From: Companilactobacillus ginsenosidimutans
GTDB lineage: Bacteria; Bacillota; Bacilli; Lactobacillales; Lactobacillaceae
DNA: 64,000 nt
Direction of reading: 5' to 3'
Assembly (NCBI RefSeq): GCF_001050475.1
Contig: NZ_CP012034.1
Coordinates: 806,001-870,000, forward strand
Position numbers and translations under genes: made by a program. Each line of letters opens with the position of its first letter. Within the stretch, counting starts at the first letter, position 1. Positions 1 to 9,300 of this stretch are shown piece by piece. Under the pieces are notes generated by a model. It was given only the letters and a program-made list of their open reading frames with translations. It was not told where the DNA came from and searched no databases.

Positions 1-169
1 CTGCTTTTTTAACATGTTCAGGAACATTGAAGTCTGGTTCACCTAAAGTCAATTTGATAATTCCAGGAATTTTAGCAAATTTTACAGCAAAATATCTAAT
101 CTGTGAGATACCCATAGGGGCAATAGTTTCGTTTACTACATTTTTTACACTTGGGTCTAACTTTGGCAT
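1..169 (-). CDS. PatA-type aminotransferase, N-terminal part (cut by window edge)
   Basis: Only the first 56 codons are inside the window. The start ATG (169-167) has a GAGGAG ribosome binding site just upstream. The peptide begins MPKLDPSVKN and contains KLTLGEPDFNVPEHVKKA, the N-terminal signature of class I/II pyridoxal-phosphate aminotransferases. It matches the same stretch in the next two genes, so this is the third member of a tandem array. In related lactobacilli a patA-like gene closes the lysine operon and is thought to supply the N-acetyl-LL-diaminopimelate aminotransferase step. The role is inferred from position and family; the catalytic lysine lies outside the window. Confidence 0.85.
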   Translation of the reverse strand, partial: MPKLDPSVKNVVNETIAPMGISQIRYFAVKFAKIPGIIKLTLGEPDFNVPEHVKKA

Positions 170-200
170 GTAATTTTATCTCCTCATTAATAATCTAATA

Positions 201-1397
201 TTAGTTAATTTTTTCTAGTAATGAATCTGTAAATTTAGCTAAACGGTTGATACCTTCTTTAATATTATCCATTGAAGTAGCGTATGAAATTCTGAAGTAT
301 CCTTCTCCGGCATCACCGAAAGCATCCCCTGGTACAACCCCAACAAGTGCTTCTTTAGCTAAACGACGGCAGAAAGTTTCTGAATCCAAATTGAATTTAA
401 CTGGAATCTTAGGAAATACATAGAATGCTCCATCAGGTTCAACAGTCTCATAGCCCAAATCATTGAGTGCCTTAACAATATAGTCACGACGTTCTTGATA
501 AGTCTGACGCATATCAATTGGATCATCCAATCCATTTTCCAAGGCTTCTTGAGCAGCATATTGTGCAGGGTTTGAAGGACAAGTAACAGTAAATGAGTGA
601 ACCTTGGCAGCTTCGTCAACAAAGCCTTTTGGAGCAGCAATATAACCAATTCTATATCCTGTCATAGCATGCGATTTTGATAATCCATTAATCAAAATTG
701 TTTGTCCAGGTAAAACAGAGGCAAATGAAGTATGTTTTTCTCCATAAACTAATTGACTATAAATTTCATCTGAAATTACCAATAATGGAGTGTCACGAAT
801 GACATCTGCCAAAGCCTCGAGTTCTGCTTTTGAATAAACAACCCCAGTTGGGTTTCCAGGATAGTTGATAATGATAGCTTTGGCACCTTTACCTTCATGA
901 GCTAAAACATCTTTTAACTTGTCAGGAGTCAACTTAAAGTCATCATTTGAAGTATCAACTTCAACAGGTTCTCCACCTAGAATTTCAATATCATCCATAT
1001 AGATAGAGAAAGTTGGTGTAGGAACAATGATCTTGTCGCCATGATTGATGATTGTATAAAGTGAAGTATAAATAGCTTCAGTTGCACCGATAGTTACAAT
1101 AACTTCAGTGGCTGGATCATAATTTACACCATAGTCAGTAGCAAGATAATTACTAATCGCTTTTCTCAAACCAGGAATACCTTTTTGGGGTGTGTAGTGA
1201 GAGTCATTGTCCTCAATACTCTTAACTGCAGCCTCTTTAACATGGTCAGGCACGTTGAAATCTGGTTCCCCTAAAGTTAATTTAACAATTCCTGGAATTC
1301 CGGCGATTTCTGAATTAAACATTAAAATTTTATCGTCACCAATTGGTTTAACTAATTTATTCTCAATATTCGCAACACTCTTTGATAGTTCTGGCAT
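201..1397 (-). CDS. patA: PatA-type PLP-dependent aminotransferase
   Basis: About 398 residues, fold-type I aminotransferase. Visible motifs are KLTLGEPDFNVP near the N-terminus, NYPGNPTGVVY in the middle, SDEIYS, and the lysine-bearing SKSHAMTGYRIGY whose lysine should bind the cofactor, followed by RISYA near the C-terminus. An ATG at 1397 is preferred over the in-frame GTG at 1406 because AGGGG then lies about 7 bases upstream, whereas the GTG overlaps the Shine-Dalgarno. It sits at the 3' end of the lysine operon after dapB, so transamination of N-acetyl-2-amino-6-oxopimelate is the likely reaction. A general aromatic or aspartate aminotransferase is possible. It is the only complete, unbroken copy of the three. 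Confidence 0.9.
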   Translation of the reverse strand: MPELSKSVANIENKLVKPIGDDKILMFNSEIAGIPGIVKLTLGEPDFNVPDHVKEAAVKSIEDNDSHYTPQKGIPGLRKAISNYLATDYGVNYDPATEVIVTIGATEAIYTSLYTIINHGDKIIVPTPTFSIYMDDIEILGGEPVEVDTSNDDFKLTPDKLKDVLAHEGKGAKAIIINYPGNPTGVVYSKAELEALADVIRDTPLLVISDEIYSQLVYGEKHTSFASVLPGQTILINGLSKSHAMTGYRIGYIAAPKGFVDEAAKVHSFTVTCPSNPAQYAAQEALENGLDDPIDMRQTYQERRDYIVKALNDLGYETVEPDGAFYVFPKIPVKFNLDSETFCRRLAKEALVGVVPGDAFGDAGEGYFRISYATSMDNIKEGINRLAKFTDSLLEKIN

Positions 1398-1414
1398 TAC
1401 ATTCACCCCTATTT

Positions 1415-2616
1415 TTATTTTACAGATTCTGGCTCGAAGTCTTCAGTGAATTTTCGAATCCGACTTACAGCTTCTTTTAAATCATCTAGTGGCACAGCAT
1501 ATGATATTCTAAAATATTTGTCGCCACCCTTACCAAAAATACTACCAGGAATTACCCCAACTCTGGCATCTTTAGCAAGTTTTCTTGCAAAACTTTCTGA
1601 ATCCAAACCAAATTCATCTGGAATTCTTGGAAACACGTAAAAAGCTCCTTGTGGATTCAAAGTTTTATAACCAATATCATTTAATTCTTTGACTAAATAG
1701 TCTCGTCTTTGTTTATATATTTTACGAGTTTCGATTGGATCATTTAATCCGTTTTCTAATGCCTCTTGTGCAGCAAACTGGGCAGCATTGGTTGCGGCTG
1801 TGGTAGTAAAAGCATGCAACTTGTCTGCTTCAGCAACGAAGGCTGCCGGTGCGGCAATATATCCAATACGATAACCAGTCATTGAATGTGACTTCGAAAG
1901 ACCATTAATTAAAACGGTTTGTTCTGGAAGAACATTTGCAAATGAGACATGATTTACGTCATAAACTAATTCACTATAAATCTCATCACAAATTACAAAC
2001 ATGCTCTTTCCACGAACAACATTCGCCAAATCTTCAATTTCGGCTTTGTCATAGGCAACACCTGTCGGATTACTAGGAAAGTTCAGAATAATCGCCTTGA
2101 TACTGTCTTCCCCCTCATCAGCAATAACTTTTTTAAGTCGTTCGCTATTAAGTTTGAAGTCATTGTCGGTTACATCAACTTCGATAGGAATTCCACCAAG
2201 TGCTTTGACAGTCGATGCATAAAACGAAAACGCTGGTGTTGGAATTATAACTTTGTCACCGACATTAATAATTGACGCAACGGAAACATAAATTGCCTCA
2301 GTCGCACCGACAGTCACAATAATTTCTGATTCTGGATCATATTTCAAATTGTAACGTGAATTTAAGTAATTACTGATGGCTTTTCTCAAACCATCAAAAC
2401 CCTTTTGTGGTGAATAATGGGAATAATTATCTTCAATACTCTTCATAGCAGCTTTTTTACATGCTCCGGAGTATTAAAGTCTGGTTCTCCAACAACCAAT
2501 TTGATTGTCCCCGGATATTTGGAAAATTCCTCATTAAAGAGACGAATTTTATTATTTCCAATTGTTTTTAAATATTTATTTTCGACATTTTGCAAACTCT
2601 TTGATAATTCTGGCAT
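1415..2616 (-). pseudogene. PatA-type aminotransferase broken by a one-base deletion in an A tract
   Basis: The gene starts at ATG 2616 (MPELSKSLQNVENKY) and reads KLVVGEPDFNTPEHVKK before meeting a TGA. Dropping back one base at the six-A tract (2458-2453) restores AAMKSIEDNYSHYSPQKG and a full aminotransferase to 1415, including NFPSNPTGVAY, CDEIYS and the lysine motif SKSHSMTGYRIGY. The span is 1202 bases, one short of 401 codons. Both neighbouring paralogues are in frame at this point. The tract reads GT-A-AAA-AAG in phase, which is itself a classical -1 slippery heptamer, so some full-length protein could still be made. A downstream ATG at 2446 would give a 343-residue protein lacking the N-terminal part. 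A sequencing error is also possible. Confidence 0.8.
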
Positions 2617-2633
2617 TTGGCTACACCTGCTTA

Positions 2634-3410
2634 TTATATAATTTTTTCTAAGCCAATGATTAATTCGTCACGTTTCATGACTTCAGAAATGGCTATGCGA
2701 ACGCCCTTCATAAATGAAGCACGATCGGTAGTACTCTGTTTAATCGTAAGTGTTTCACCTTGTCCACCAAAAATAACTTCTTCATCAGCCACAAATCCTG
2801 GTAGTCGAACTGCATGAATTTTAATTCCATGATAATCACCACCACGAGCACCAATCTTGTCCTGCTCGTTTGGATTTGATTCTTGATCTTTGCCTTGAAC
2901 TTCATGAATTAATTTAGCAGTATTCATAGCTGTACCTGATGGTGCATCTAATTTATCTTCGTGATGGAATTCCAAAACTTCCGAGTGGTCAAAATACTTC
3001 GCTGCCACTTGAGCAAACTTCATCATCAAAACTGCAGATACTCCAAAGTTGGAGGCAATAATGCCACCAACTTTTTTACTATCAGCTAACTCTTTCAATT
3101 CAGAAACTTGTTCTTCACTCATACCACTTGTTCCGATAACTGGACGAATTCCGTGTTCAATTGCAAATTTTGTATTTTCAAAAACTGCACTAGGAATACT
3201 GAAATCAATCCAAATATCAGCGGCAATATCAATTTGAGATAAGTCATTGAATACTTTGACGCTATCATCCAAATCGTAATCTGCTGGGTCTAAGCTCTTG
3301 ATGATTGGGTTGAACGCTCCGACTAATTGAAGGTCACTCTCCCCGTTGATCATGGCTAAAACTTTTTGACCCATAGAACCTGTAAATCCTGAGACGATTG
3401 CTTTTATCAC
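2634..3410 (-). CDS. dapB: 4-hydroxy-tetrahydrodipicolinate reductase
   Basis: 258 residues. It reduces 4-hydroxy-tetrahydrodipicolinate to tetrahydrodipicolinate with NAD(P)H, the second committed step towards lysine and diaminopimelate, in the cytoplasm. The N-terminal Rossmann loop reads [12 protein letters not shown]. The catalytic and substrate region has [15 protein letters not shown], which contains the His-His and Lys of the family. The length is typical. The start overlaps the dapA stop by ATGA (3410-3407), so the pair is translationally coupled. It lies in the riboswitch-controlled lysA operon. Confidence 0.97.
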   Translation of the reverse strand: MIKAIVSGFTGSMGQKVLAMINGESDLQLVGAFNPIIKSLDPADYDLDDSVKVFNDLSQIDIAADIWIDFSIPSAVFENTKFAIEHGIRPVIGTSGMSEEQVSELKELADSKKVGGIIASNFGVSAVLMMKFAQVAAKYFDHSEVLEFHHEDKLDAPSGTAMNTAKLIHEVQGKDQESNPNEQDKIGARGGDYHGIKIHAVRLPGFVADEEVIFGGQGETLTIKQSTTDRASFMKGVRIAISEVMKRDELIIGLEKII

Positions 3411-4294
3411 GACTTTGCTCCCTCCAAATCTAATGCACTATATAATTTTGCCTTTTCATCTTTGTTAAGTGGCAAAATTGGCAAACGGCAAGTTCCAACG
3501 TTGTATCCTTGATCATTTAATACTGCCTTCACTGGTGAAGGTGATGGATACATAAATAATGCTGCCATCTTTGGTGTCAAAAATCTTTGAATTGCTCCGG
3601 CACCAAGATAGTCTCCAGCTTCAAGTTTTGCATACATGTCTGTCATTTCTTTGCCATAAATATGAGCTGCAACAGAAATAACTCCATTAGCACCAATAAC
3701 TTTGGCAAATAAAGCTTGTGCATCCTCGCCACTATATACTAAAAATCCTTCAGCAGAATTTTCAACAATATATTGAAGATCTTCCATAGTATTGCATTGC
3801 TTTACCCCAGCAATATTAGGATAGTTCGACAATTCAACCACCGTCTCCTTATCCATCAAAACGCCGGTACGTCCAGGAATGTTGTACATGATAACTGGAA
3901 TTCCAGATGCATCAGCAACTGCCTCGAAGTGAGCCTTCATCCCTCTCTGGTTAGGCTTGTTGTAATAAGGAACAACAACAAGTGCCATATCAATTCCATC
4001 AATTTGTGAAAGCTTATTAACGAAATCAATTGTTCCTTGAGTATTGTTGCTTCCAGCTCCAGCAATAATGGGAACTCGACCATTTACGATTTGAGCAAAT
4101 TTAGTATAAAGAGCTAATTTCTCATCTTCTGACAACGTTGGTGTTTCACCAGTTGTACCACCGATTACAAAACCTTCTGATCCAGTTTCAATCAAGTGGT
4201 TAGTTAAATTTTCTAATGCATCGTAATTAATTTCGGTTCCTTCGTCATTAAACGGAGTAATAATTGCTGTCATTAAATCTACATTTTCAAACAT
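3407..4294 (-). CDS. dapA: 4-hydroxy-tetrahydrodipicolinate synthase
   Basis: 295 residues, a TIM-barrel class I aldolase that condenses pyruvate with aspartate semialdehyde. The family signatures are [10 protein letters not shown] near residue 46, YNIPGRTGV carrying the catalytic tyrosine, and GVKQCN carrying the Schiff-base lysine. A strong AAAGGAGA ribosome binding site precedes ATG 4294. It overlaps dapB by four bases and follows the deacetylase gene closely. In most bacteria DapA is feedback-inhibited by lysine, but here the clear control is the riboswitch upstream of lysA. Confidence 0.97.
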   Translation of the reverse strand: MFENVDLMTAIITPFNDEGTEINYDALENLTNHLIETGSEGFVIGGTTGETPTLSEDEKLALYTKFAQIVNGRVPIIAGAGSNNTQGTIDFVNKLSQIDGIDMALVVVPYYNKPNQRGMKAHFEAVADASGIPVIMYNIPGRTGVLMDKETVVELSNYPNIAGVKQCNTMEDLQYIVENSAEGFLVYSGEDAQALFAKVIGANGVISVAAHIYGKEMTDMYAKLEAGDYLGAGAIQRFLTPKMAALFMYPSPSPVKAVLNDQGYNVGTCRLPILPLNKDEKAKLYSALDLEGAKS

Positions 4295-4305
4295 AATATT
4301 CTCCT

Positions 4306-5454
4306 TTACATACTCATTCGATATTTTAAAAATCCTTCAATAGCGTTCACACCATCAATGATTGCTTCTTCGTGAGGCAAGAAATCGACTGAGTGTAATG
4401 CACCTGGGCTAGCAACTCCTAGCCAAAACATTGTTCCAGGGAACTTCGATAGTAAATATCCGAAATCTTCACCTGTCATAGCGGGTTCAGTTTCTTGGAA
4501 TTTAACGTCTTTTGCATTTGACATATAATCGATAAAATTCTTTGTTAATTCAGGATTATTTTCAACTGGATAATATCCACCTTGGTTAAATTCGACATCA
4601 ATCGTGCAGTTGAATGAAACTTCCAGTCCCTTAGCAACATCGACGATACGTTGTCTGATGTACTCAATCATCTGTTGATTCAATCCACGGACGGTACCTT
4701 CAATTCTTGCTTTACCAGCAATAACATTTCTAATAGTACCAGCTTCAAGCTTTCCGAAAGTAATAACTCCACATTTCACTGGATCAATACTTCTAGAAAT
4801 AATTGTTTGAACCTGTTCGATAAAGTTAGCAGCAATAACAACTGCATCGTTAGCCTTATGTGGATAAGCAGCATGACCACTCATACCATGAATCGTTACA
4901 TTTACTTCCGTTGTACCTGCGAATAATGTACCGTTTCGACAGCCAATAATTCCGGTACCTAAATCTGCATTGTCATGCAATCCATAAAATTCATCTGGTT
5001 TATATTTACCAGAGAAAAGGCCTAAATCATAAGCCTGCTTACCACCACTTTCAGATTCCTCTGCGGGTTGGAAAAAGAACATCAGATTGTCAGTTGGCTG
5101 ATTCTCAGCGAAATAACTAATCAGTCCTAATGCTACAGTCATATGCAGGTCATGACCGCATGCATGCATTACCCCTGGATGAACTGAACGGTAGTATAAA
5201 TCGTTAGTCTCTGTGACAGGAAGTGCATCCATATCAGCACGATATCCAATTGTACGTTTAGGATTAGAACCATTTATATGAACAAATAATGCTGTGGGCA
5301 ATTCTGGGAATTCTTTTACTTCCAAAAATTCTTGTGGAAAATCATTAATAGCTTTTTTCAAATATTCGTGTGTTTTATTTTCCTTCAAAGCTAGTTCGGG
5401 AATTTTATGTAAATCACGACGAATATTAATTAAATCCTCGCCTGCTAAACTCAT
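4306..5454 (-). CDS. dapL: N-acetyldiaminopimelate deacetylase (M20 family)
   Basis: 382 residues, a metal-dependent M20 amidohydrolase. The metal-ligand motif [10 protein letters not shown] lies near residue 100, followed by FFQPAEES and, towards the C-terminus, [13 protein letters not shown]. It removes the acetyl group from N-acetyl-LL-diaminopimelate to give LL-diaminopimelate. General M20 hippurate hydrolases look alike, but its place between dapH and dapA settles the role. A GAGGAAA ribosome binding site lies 8-9 bases before ATG 5454. The gap to dapH is two bases, consistent with one polycistronic message. Confidence 0.94.
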   Translation of the reverse strand: MSLAGEDLINIRRDLHKIPELALKENKTHEYLKKAINDFPQEFLEVKEFPELPTALFVHINGSNPKRTIGYRADMDALPVTETNDLYYRSVHPGVMHACGHDLHMTVALGLISYFAENQPTDNLMFFFQPAEESESGGKQAYDLGLFSGKYKPDEFYGLHDNADLGTGIIGCRNGTLFAGTTEVNVTIHGMSGHAAYPHKANDAVVIAANFIEQVQTIISRSIDPVKCGVITFGKLEAGTIRNVIAGKARIEGTVRGLNQQMIEYIRQRIVDVAKGLEVSFNCTIDVEFNQGGYYPVENNPELTKNFIDYMSNAKDVKFQETEPAMTGEDFGYLLSKFPGTMFWLGVASPGALHSVDFLPHEEAIIDGVNAIEGFLKYRMSM

Positions 5455-5456
5455 AA

Positions 5457-6161
5457 TTATAGTTTCCTCAATGTATCTTCAATGTGTGTTTTATCGGTAG
5501 TTTGTTGATCTTTTATCTTCAAAACCTTTGCTGGAACACCTGCGACAACTGCATTAGGCTCAACGTCTTTTGTAACAATTGCTCCGGCACCAACAACCGC
5601 GTTATCCCCAACTTGAACACCTTCAAGGACAACAGCATTTGCACCAACAGTTACGTTGTTTCCAATTCGAACTGGATCAGCTGAAGCTGGTTCAATCACA
5701 CCAGCTAAAACTGCATTAGCGCCGATATGTGAATTTTCACCAACCATTGCACGACCACCAAGGACAGCTCCCATATCAATCATTGTTCCGTTACCAATTT
5801 CAGCACCAATATTAATTACGGCACCCATCATAATAACTGCATTGTCACCAATTTCCACTTGATCACGGATAATAGCACCTGGTTCAATTCTGGCATTAAT
5901 ATGTTTAATATCAAGCATTGGTACAGCCGAATTTTGTGCAGAAGTTTCAACATAATAGTCTTCAACCGCTGAATCTTTTAATAGAGGTTCAATTTCCTTA
6001 TAATCTCCGAACAAAATTCCGAAAGAATCTGTTGAGAAATCTTGTACTCCTGAAGGAATGTTTAATTTTGAAACATTCCCTTTAATATAAGCTTTTACTG
6101 GCGTTGCCTTCTTGGCGTTACCAATGTAATTAATAATTTCTTCTGCATCCATCTTAGTCAT
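5457..6161 (-). CDS. dapH: Tetrahydrodipicolinate N-acetyltransferase
   Basis: 234 residues (also called dapD in annotations). It transfers acetyl from acetyl-CoA to tetrahydrodipicolinate, the step that defines the acetylase branch. The N-terminal third ([22 protein letters not shown]) is the family-specific cap. The rest is a left-handed beta helix of hexapeptide repeats, seen as strings such as [20 protein letters not shown] and [20 protein letters not shown]. The ribosome binding site is GGGGGA. Together with dapL and a patA-like gene it makes the full acetylated route from tetrahydrodipicolinate. Confidence 0.96.
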   Translation of the reverse strand: MTKMDAEEIINYIGNAKKATPVKAYIKGNVSKLNIPSGVQDFSTDSFGILFGDYKEIEPLLKDSAVEDYYVETSAQNSAVPMLDIKHINARIEPGAIIRDQVEIGDNAVIMMGAVINIGAEIGNGTMIDMGAVLGGRAMVGENSHIGANAVLAGVIEPASADPVRIGNNVTVGANAVVLEGVQVGDNAVVGAGAIVTKDVEPNAVVAGVPAKVLKIKDQQTTDKTHIEDTLRKL

Positions 6162-6176
6162 GCTAAATCCCCCACA

Positions 6177-7478
6177 TTAAATGTAATCTTCATCAAGTCT
6201 AGTTAAATCTTCAAATGTTTCTCTCTTCACAACTAACTTATCTTTTCCATTTTCAACAAATACAACTGCTGGTCTTGGATTGCGATTGTAGTTTGAAGCC
6301 ATCGAATATCCATAGGCTCCAGTATCAAGCATTGCGATAACATCCCCAGGCTCAGTTTTAGGTAAAGCTTGTTTATCAATCAAGATGTCACCTGACTCAC
6401 AATACTTACCAGCTATATGAACTTCTTCATCAATATCAGCATTCATTTTATTGGCGACAACCGCCTCATATTTTGCTTGATACAATGCTGGTCGGATGTT
6501 ATCACCCATACCACCGTCAACATTGACGTATGAGAGCATATCAGGAATATCTTTACGAGAACCCACGGTATATAAATTAAATCCAGCAGGGCCAACTATT
6601 GAGCGTCCTGGTTCAATCCATACCTCAGGTAGTGGAAGACCAGCTGATTTAGTTTGTTCCTTTATAGTAGAAACAATTTTATCAATAAAAACGTTTGCTC
6701 CAATCGGTTCATCTTCATCAGTATAGCTAATTCCAAAACCACCACCTAAATTAAAAATTTGAGGTGTATAATCAAATTCTTTTTTCCAATCAGCTGCAAT
6801 TTCAACCATTTTGTTGGCTAACCCGACAAATCCATCAACTCCAAAGATTTGTGAACCGATATGCGCGTGAATCCCAATCAATTTCATCTGAGGAATTGCG
6901 AGAACTTGCTGAAGTGCTTCTTTATCTTGATCCGATTGAACATCAAATCCAAATTTACTATCAACTTGTCCTGTTTGAATATACTCATGTGTATGAGCTG
7001 AAATACCAGGTGTTAATCTCAACATAACATTGATGCTAGTATCTTTTTCTTCCAATATTTCTTTAAGCAACTTAATTTCTAAAAAGTTATCTAGGATAAT
7101 GACACCAATTTTGTTATCAACGGCCATTTCCAATTCTTCTCTAGATTTATTGTTACCGTGGAAACTAATTTTATTAGCAGGAAACCCTGCTTTCAAAGCT
7201 GTATACAACTCTCCACCAGAAACAACATCTGTATGAAGTTTTTCTTGTTTCAATACTTGATACATTGCCACTGTAGCAAAAGCTTTACTTGCGTAACTAA
7301 TTTCATATTTCAAACAAGTACTATCAAGGCTTGATTTAAAACTATTGATTGTCTTGCGAATCTCCTCCACATCGTAAACTACTAATGGAGTTCCATACTT
7401 GTGTGCCAATTCAACTGAATCAACGCCTCCAAGTATCAAATGACCATTGTTATCTGAATTCAATTCACTACTAATCAT
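6177..7478 (-). CDS. lysA: Diaminopimelate decarboxylase
   Basis: 433 residues, fold-type III PLP enzyme that decarboxylates meso-diaminopimelate to lysine. The lysine that holds the cofactor is in SYASKAF near residue 65. Further motifs are the phosphate-binding NLGGGFG, the substrate arginine in EPGRSIVG, and KYCESGDIL carrying the active-site cysteine from the partner subunit. The length is usual for the family. It is the first gene of the leftward lysine operon and lies just downstream of the riboswitch and terminator, so lysine should stop transcription before it. Confidence 0.97.
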   Translation of the reverse strand: MISSELNSDNNGHLILGGVDSVELAHKYGTPLVVYDVEEIRKTINSFKSSLDSTCLKYEISYASKAFATVAMYQVLKQEKLHTDVVSGGELYTALKAGFPANKISFHGNNKSREELEMAVDNKIGVIILDNFLEIKLLKEILEEKDTSINVMLRLTPGISAHTHEYIQTGQVDSKFGFDVQSDQDKEALQQVLAIPQMKLIGIHAHIGSQIFGVDGFVGLANKMVEIAADWKKEFDYTPQIFNLGGGFGISYTDEDEPIGANVFIDKIVSTIKEQTKSAGLPLPEVWIEPGRSIVGPAGFNLYTVGSRKDIPDMLSYVNVDGGMGDNIRPALYQAKYEAVVANKMNADIDEEVHIAGKYCESGDILIDKQALPKTEPGDVIAMLDTGAYGYSMASNYNRNPRPAVVFVENGKDKLVVKRETFEDLTRLDEDYI

Positions 7479-7513
7479 ATATTTAATCTACCTTTCATTT
7501 TTAAGATAAAGGG

Positions 7514-7552
7514 ATAAAAAAAGACCCCTTTGCTTACTTAAACAAAGAGATC
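7514..7552 (-). terminator. Intrinsic terminator of the lysine riboswitch
   Basis: On the minus strand GATCTCTTTG pairs with CAAAGGGGTC (two G-U pairs) around a 10-base loop and is followed by a run of seven T. It lies between the lysine aptamer and lysA, the expected place for the expression platform. Confidence 0.88.
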
Positions 7553-7569
7553 CAAGAATCATTGATTTA

Positions 7570-7765
7570 TTCTGCATCATAATTGTCGTAAGCGCACCGT
7601 AGCCGACTTTTTTGCTACGACAGTCCATGTCATCTTATTGACACGTCCCAGCACACTAAGTTCTGCATAGCCTAGCGCTTCGGCAACATTCCCTTTTAAC
7701 AAGTTCTTAGTTCATACAGGAACTCCCTTGCATACTCATGTCTGTTGCGACCTCTATTCATTTGT
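7570..7765 (-). promoter_or_regulatory. Lysine riboswitch (L box)
   Basis: Reading leftward, the RNA holds the L-box landmarks in order: AGAGGtCGCAAC (from about 7755), GAGTAtGC, AAGGGaatgttGCCGAAGCG, and then GCTGGG and ACTGTC. These match the conserved core of the lysC-type lysine aptamer. It sits directly upstream of the terminator and lysA. The expected action is that lysine binding favours the terminator, shutting off lysA-dapHLAB and the aminotransferases. The exact ends are approximate. lysC on the other strand shows no such leader. Confidence 0.9.
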
Positions 7766-7775
7766 TGGTTAAAAC

Positions 7776-7802
7776 ATTATAACAAGTCTAATAATTCGTC
7801 AA
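7776..7802 (-). promoter_or_regulatory. Probable promoter of the lysA operon
   Basis: Leftward TTGACG (7802-7797) and TATAAT (7781-7776), with a TGT extension before the -10. The spacer is 15 bases, shorter than ideal, partly offset by the extended -10. It lies just upstream of the riboswitch. Confidence 0.55.
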
Positions 7803-7926
7803 GTCTAAATCACGATATTCTCCTAGTTTTCTAACATTTAATATGATTTACTTGATTTAATACATAATAATGCTAGAGTTTTATTAAAACTATATTAATT
7901 TTCTAATTAATTTTGAGGTGATTTTA

Positions 7927-9300
7927 GTGAAAGTAGTTAAATTTGGTGGTAGTTCACTTGCTACAGGTGAACAGTTTAATAAGGTTGTCAGCATCATAGA
8001 TGATGACTCAGATAGGAAAGTTGTCGTAACATCGGCGCCTGGAAAAAGGTTTGATGGCGACGTAAAAGTAACCGATCTATTGATCGAATACGCTAATCTC
8101 GTTTTAGAGAAAAAGGATTTCAAAGAAACTGTCGAAAAAATTGTCGACCGATATCAAGAAATTAGCGATTACTTTGAACTTGAAGATAGCACCATTAACA
8201 CTATAAAACAAAAATTAGAGACTCTTGCCACCACTAAATTTTCTGACAACGATCATCTCATGGCTGCATTCAAGGCACACGGCGAATACATGAATGCGAT
8301 TTTACTAGCTGCTGTATTAAATAGTGAAGGAATTCCTGCCAAATTTCTTGATCCAAAAGATGCTGGATTCTTAGTTGGCGGTGAACCTAATAATGCTGAT
8401 GTATTAGAAGATACTTATCTTAATTTAAGTAAATACAAATTCGGTTCAGAACGTATCGTTTTTCCTGGATTCTTCGGATACAGTGAAGATGGCTCTATTT
8501 ACACATTTACACGTGGTGGTTCAGATATTACTGGAGCTATCTTAAGCCGTGGATTTAAAGCTGATCTCTATGAAAACTTTACCGATGTGGATGCAATTTA
8601 TGTTGCTAATAACCATGTTGTTAAAGACCCAGCTGCGATTCAAAAAATGTCATATCGAGAAATGCGAGAATTATCGTACGCCGGATTCTCCGTTTTCCAG
8701 GATGAAGCAATTATTCCTGCCGTTCAAGGACAAGTTCCTGTTAATGTTAAAAACACTAATAACCCAAGTGCCCCTGGTACTCTGATTGTTCCAGAACAAT
8801 TTTTATTCAATCCTGCAAATCCCATCACAGGTATCGCAAGTTCAAAACGTTTTTCAGCCTTATATTTGCACAGATACCTATTAAATAAGGAAGTAGGATT
8901 CACATTACAACTTCTAAAAATATTTTATCGCTACGGAATTTCATATGAACATATGCCCTCCGGTATTGATGACTTAACAATTATCTTCGATAGGAGTAAA
9001 TTATCTAAGACAACAATAAAGAATTTATGTAACGATATTAAAGAATCGCTTAATCCGGATTATATGGAATGGATAGATGATTACGCAATTATTATGGTCG
9101 TTGGTGAAGGAATTGCCCACACAGTGGACACAATGGGTAAAATCATTGATTCGCTAACTCAAAACAACATCGCTATTCATATGATTAACCAAGGTGCTTC
9201 ACGAATTTCAATAATGATTGGAACTCGAATGAAGGATGCTGACAGAGCGGTTCGTCATATTTATGATACTTTCTTTAATAATGATGACGAGGTGGAATAA
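7927..9300 (+). CDS. lysC: Aspartate kinase
   Basis: About 457 residues. It phosphorylates aspartate to 4-phosphoaspartate, the entry step of the lysine, threonine and methionine family. The N-terminal KFGGSSLA is the family signature, FTRGGSDITGA marks the aspartate-binding region, and the C-terminal third holds two ACT domains (around VGFTLQLL and IIMVVGEG) for amino acid feedback. The GTG at 7927 is chosen because GAGGTG lies seven bases upstream; the in-frame GTG at 7918 is inside that site. Its stop abuts the dapF start, so the two genes form an operon divergent from lysA. Confidence 0.95.
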   Translation: MKVVKFGGSSLATGEQFNKVVSIIDDDSDRKVVVTSAPGKRFDGDVKVTDLLIEYANLVLEKKDFKETVEKIVDRYQEISDYFELEDSTINTIKQKLETLATTKFSDNDHLMAAFKAHGEYMNAILLAAVLNSEGIPAKFLDPKDAGFLVGGEPNNADVLEDTYLNLSKYKFGSERIVFPGFFGYSEDGSIYTFTRGGSDITGAILSRGFKADLYENFTDVDAIYVANNHVVKDPAAIQKMSYREMRELSYAGFSVFQDEAIIPAVQGQVPVNVKNTNNPSAPGTLIVPEQFLFNPANPITGIASSKRFSALYLHRYLLNKEVGFTLQLLKIFYRYGISYEHMPSGIDDLTIIFDRSKLSKTTIKNLCNDIKESLNPDYMEWIDDYAIIMVVGEGIAHTVDTMGKIIDSLTQNNIAIHMINQGASRISIMIGTRMKDADRAVRHIYDTFFNNDDEVE

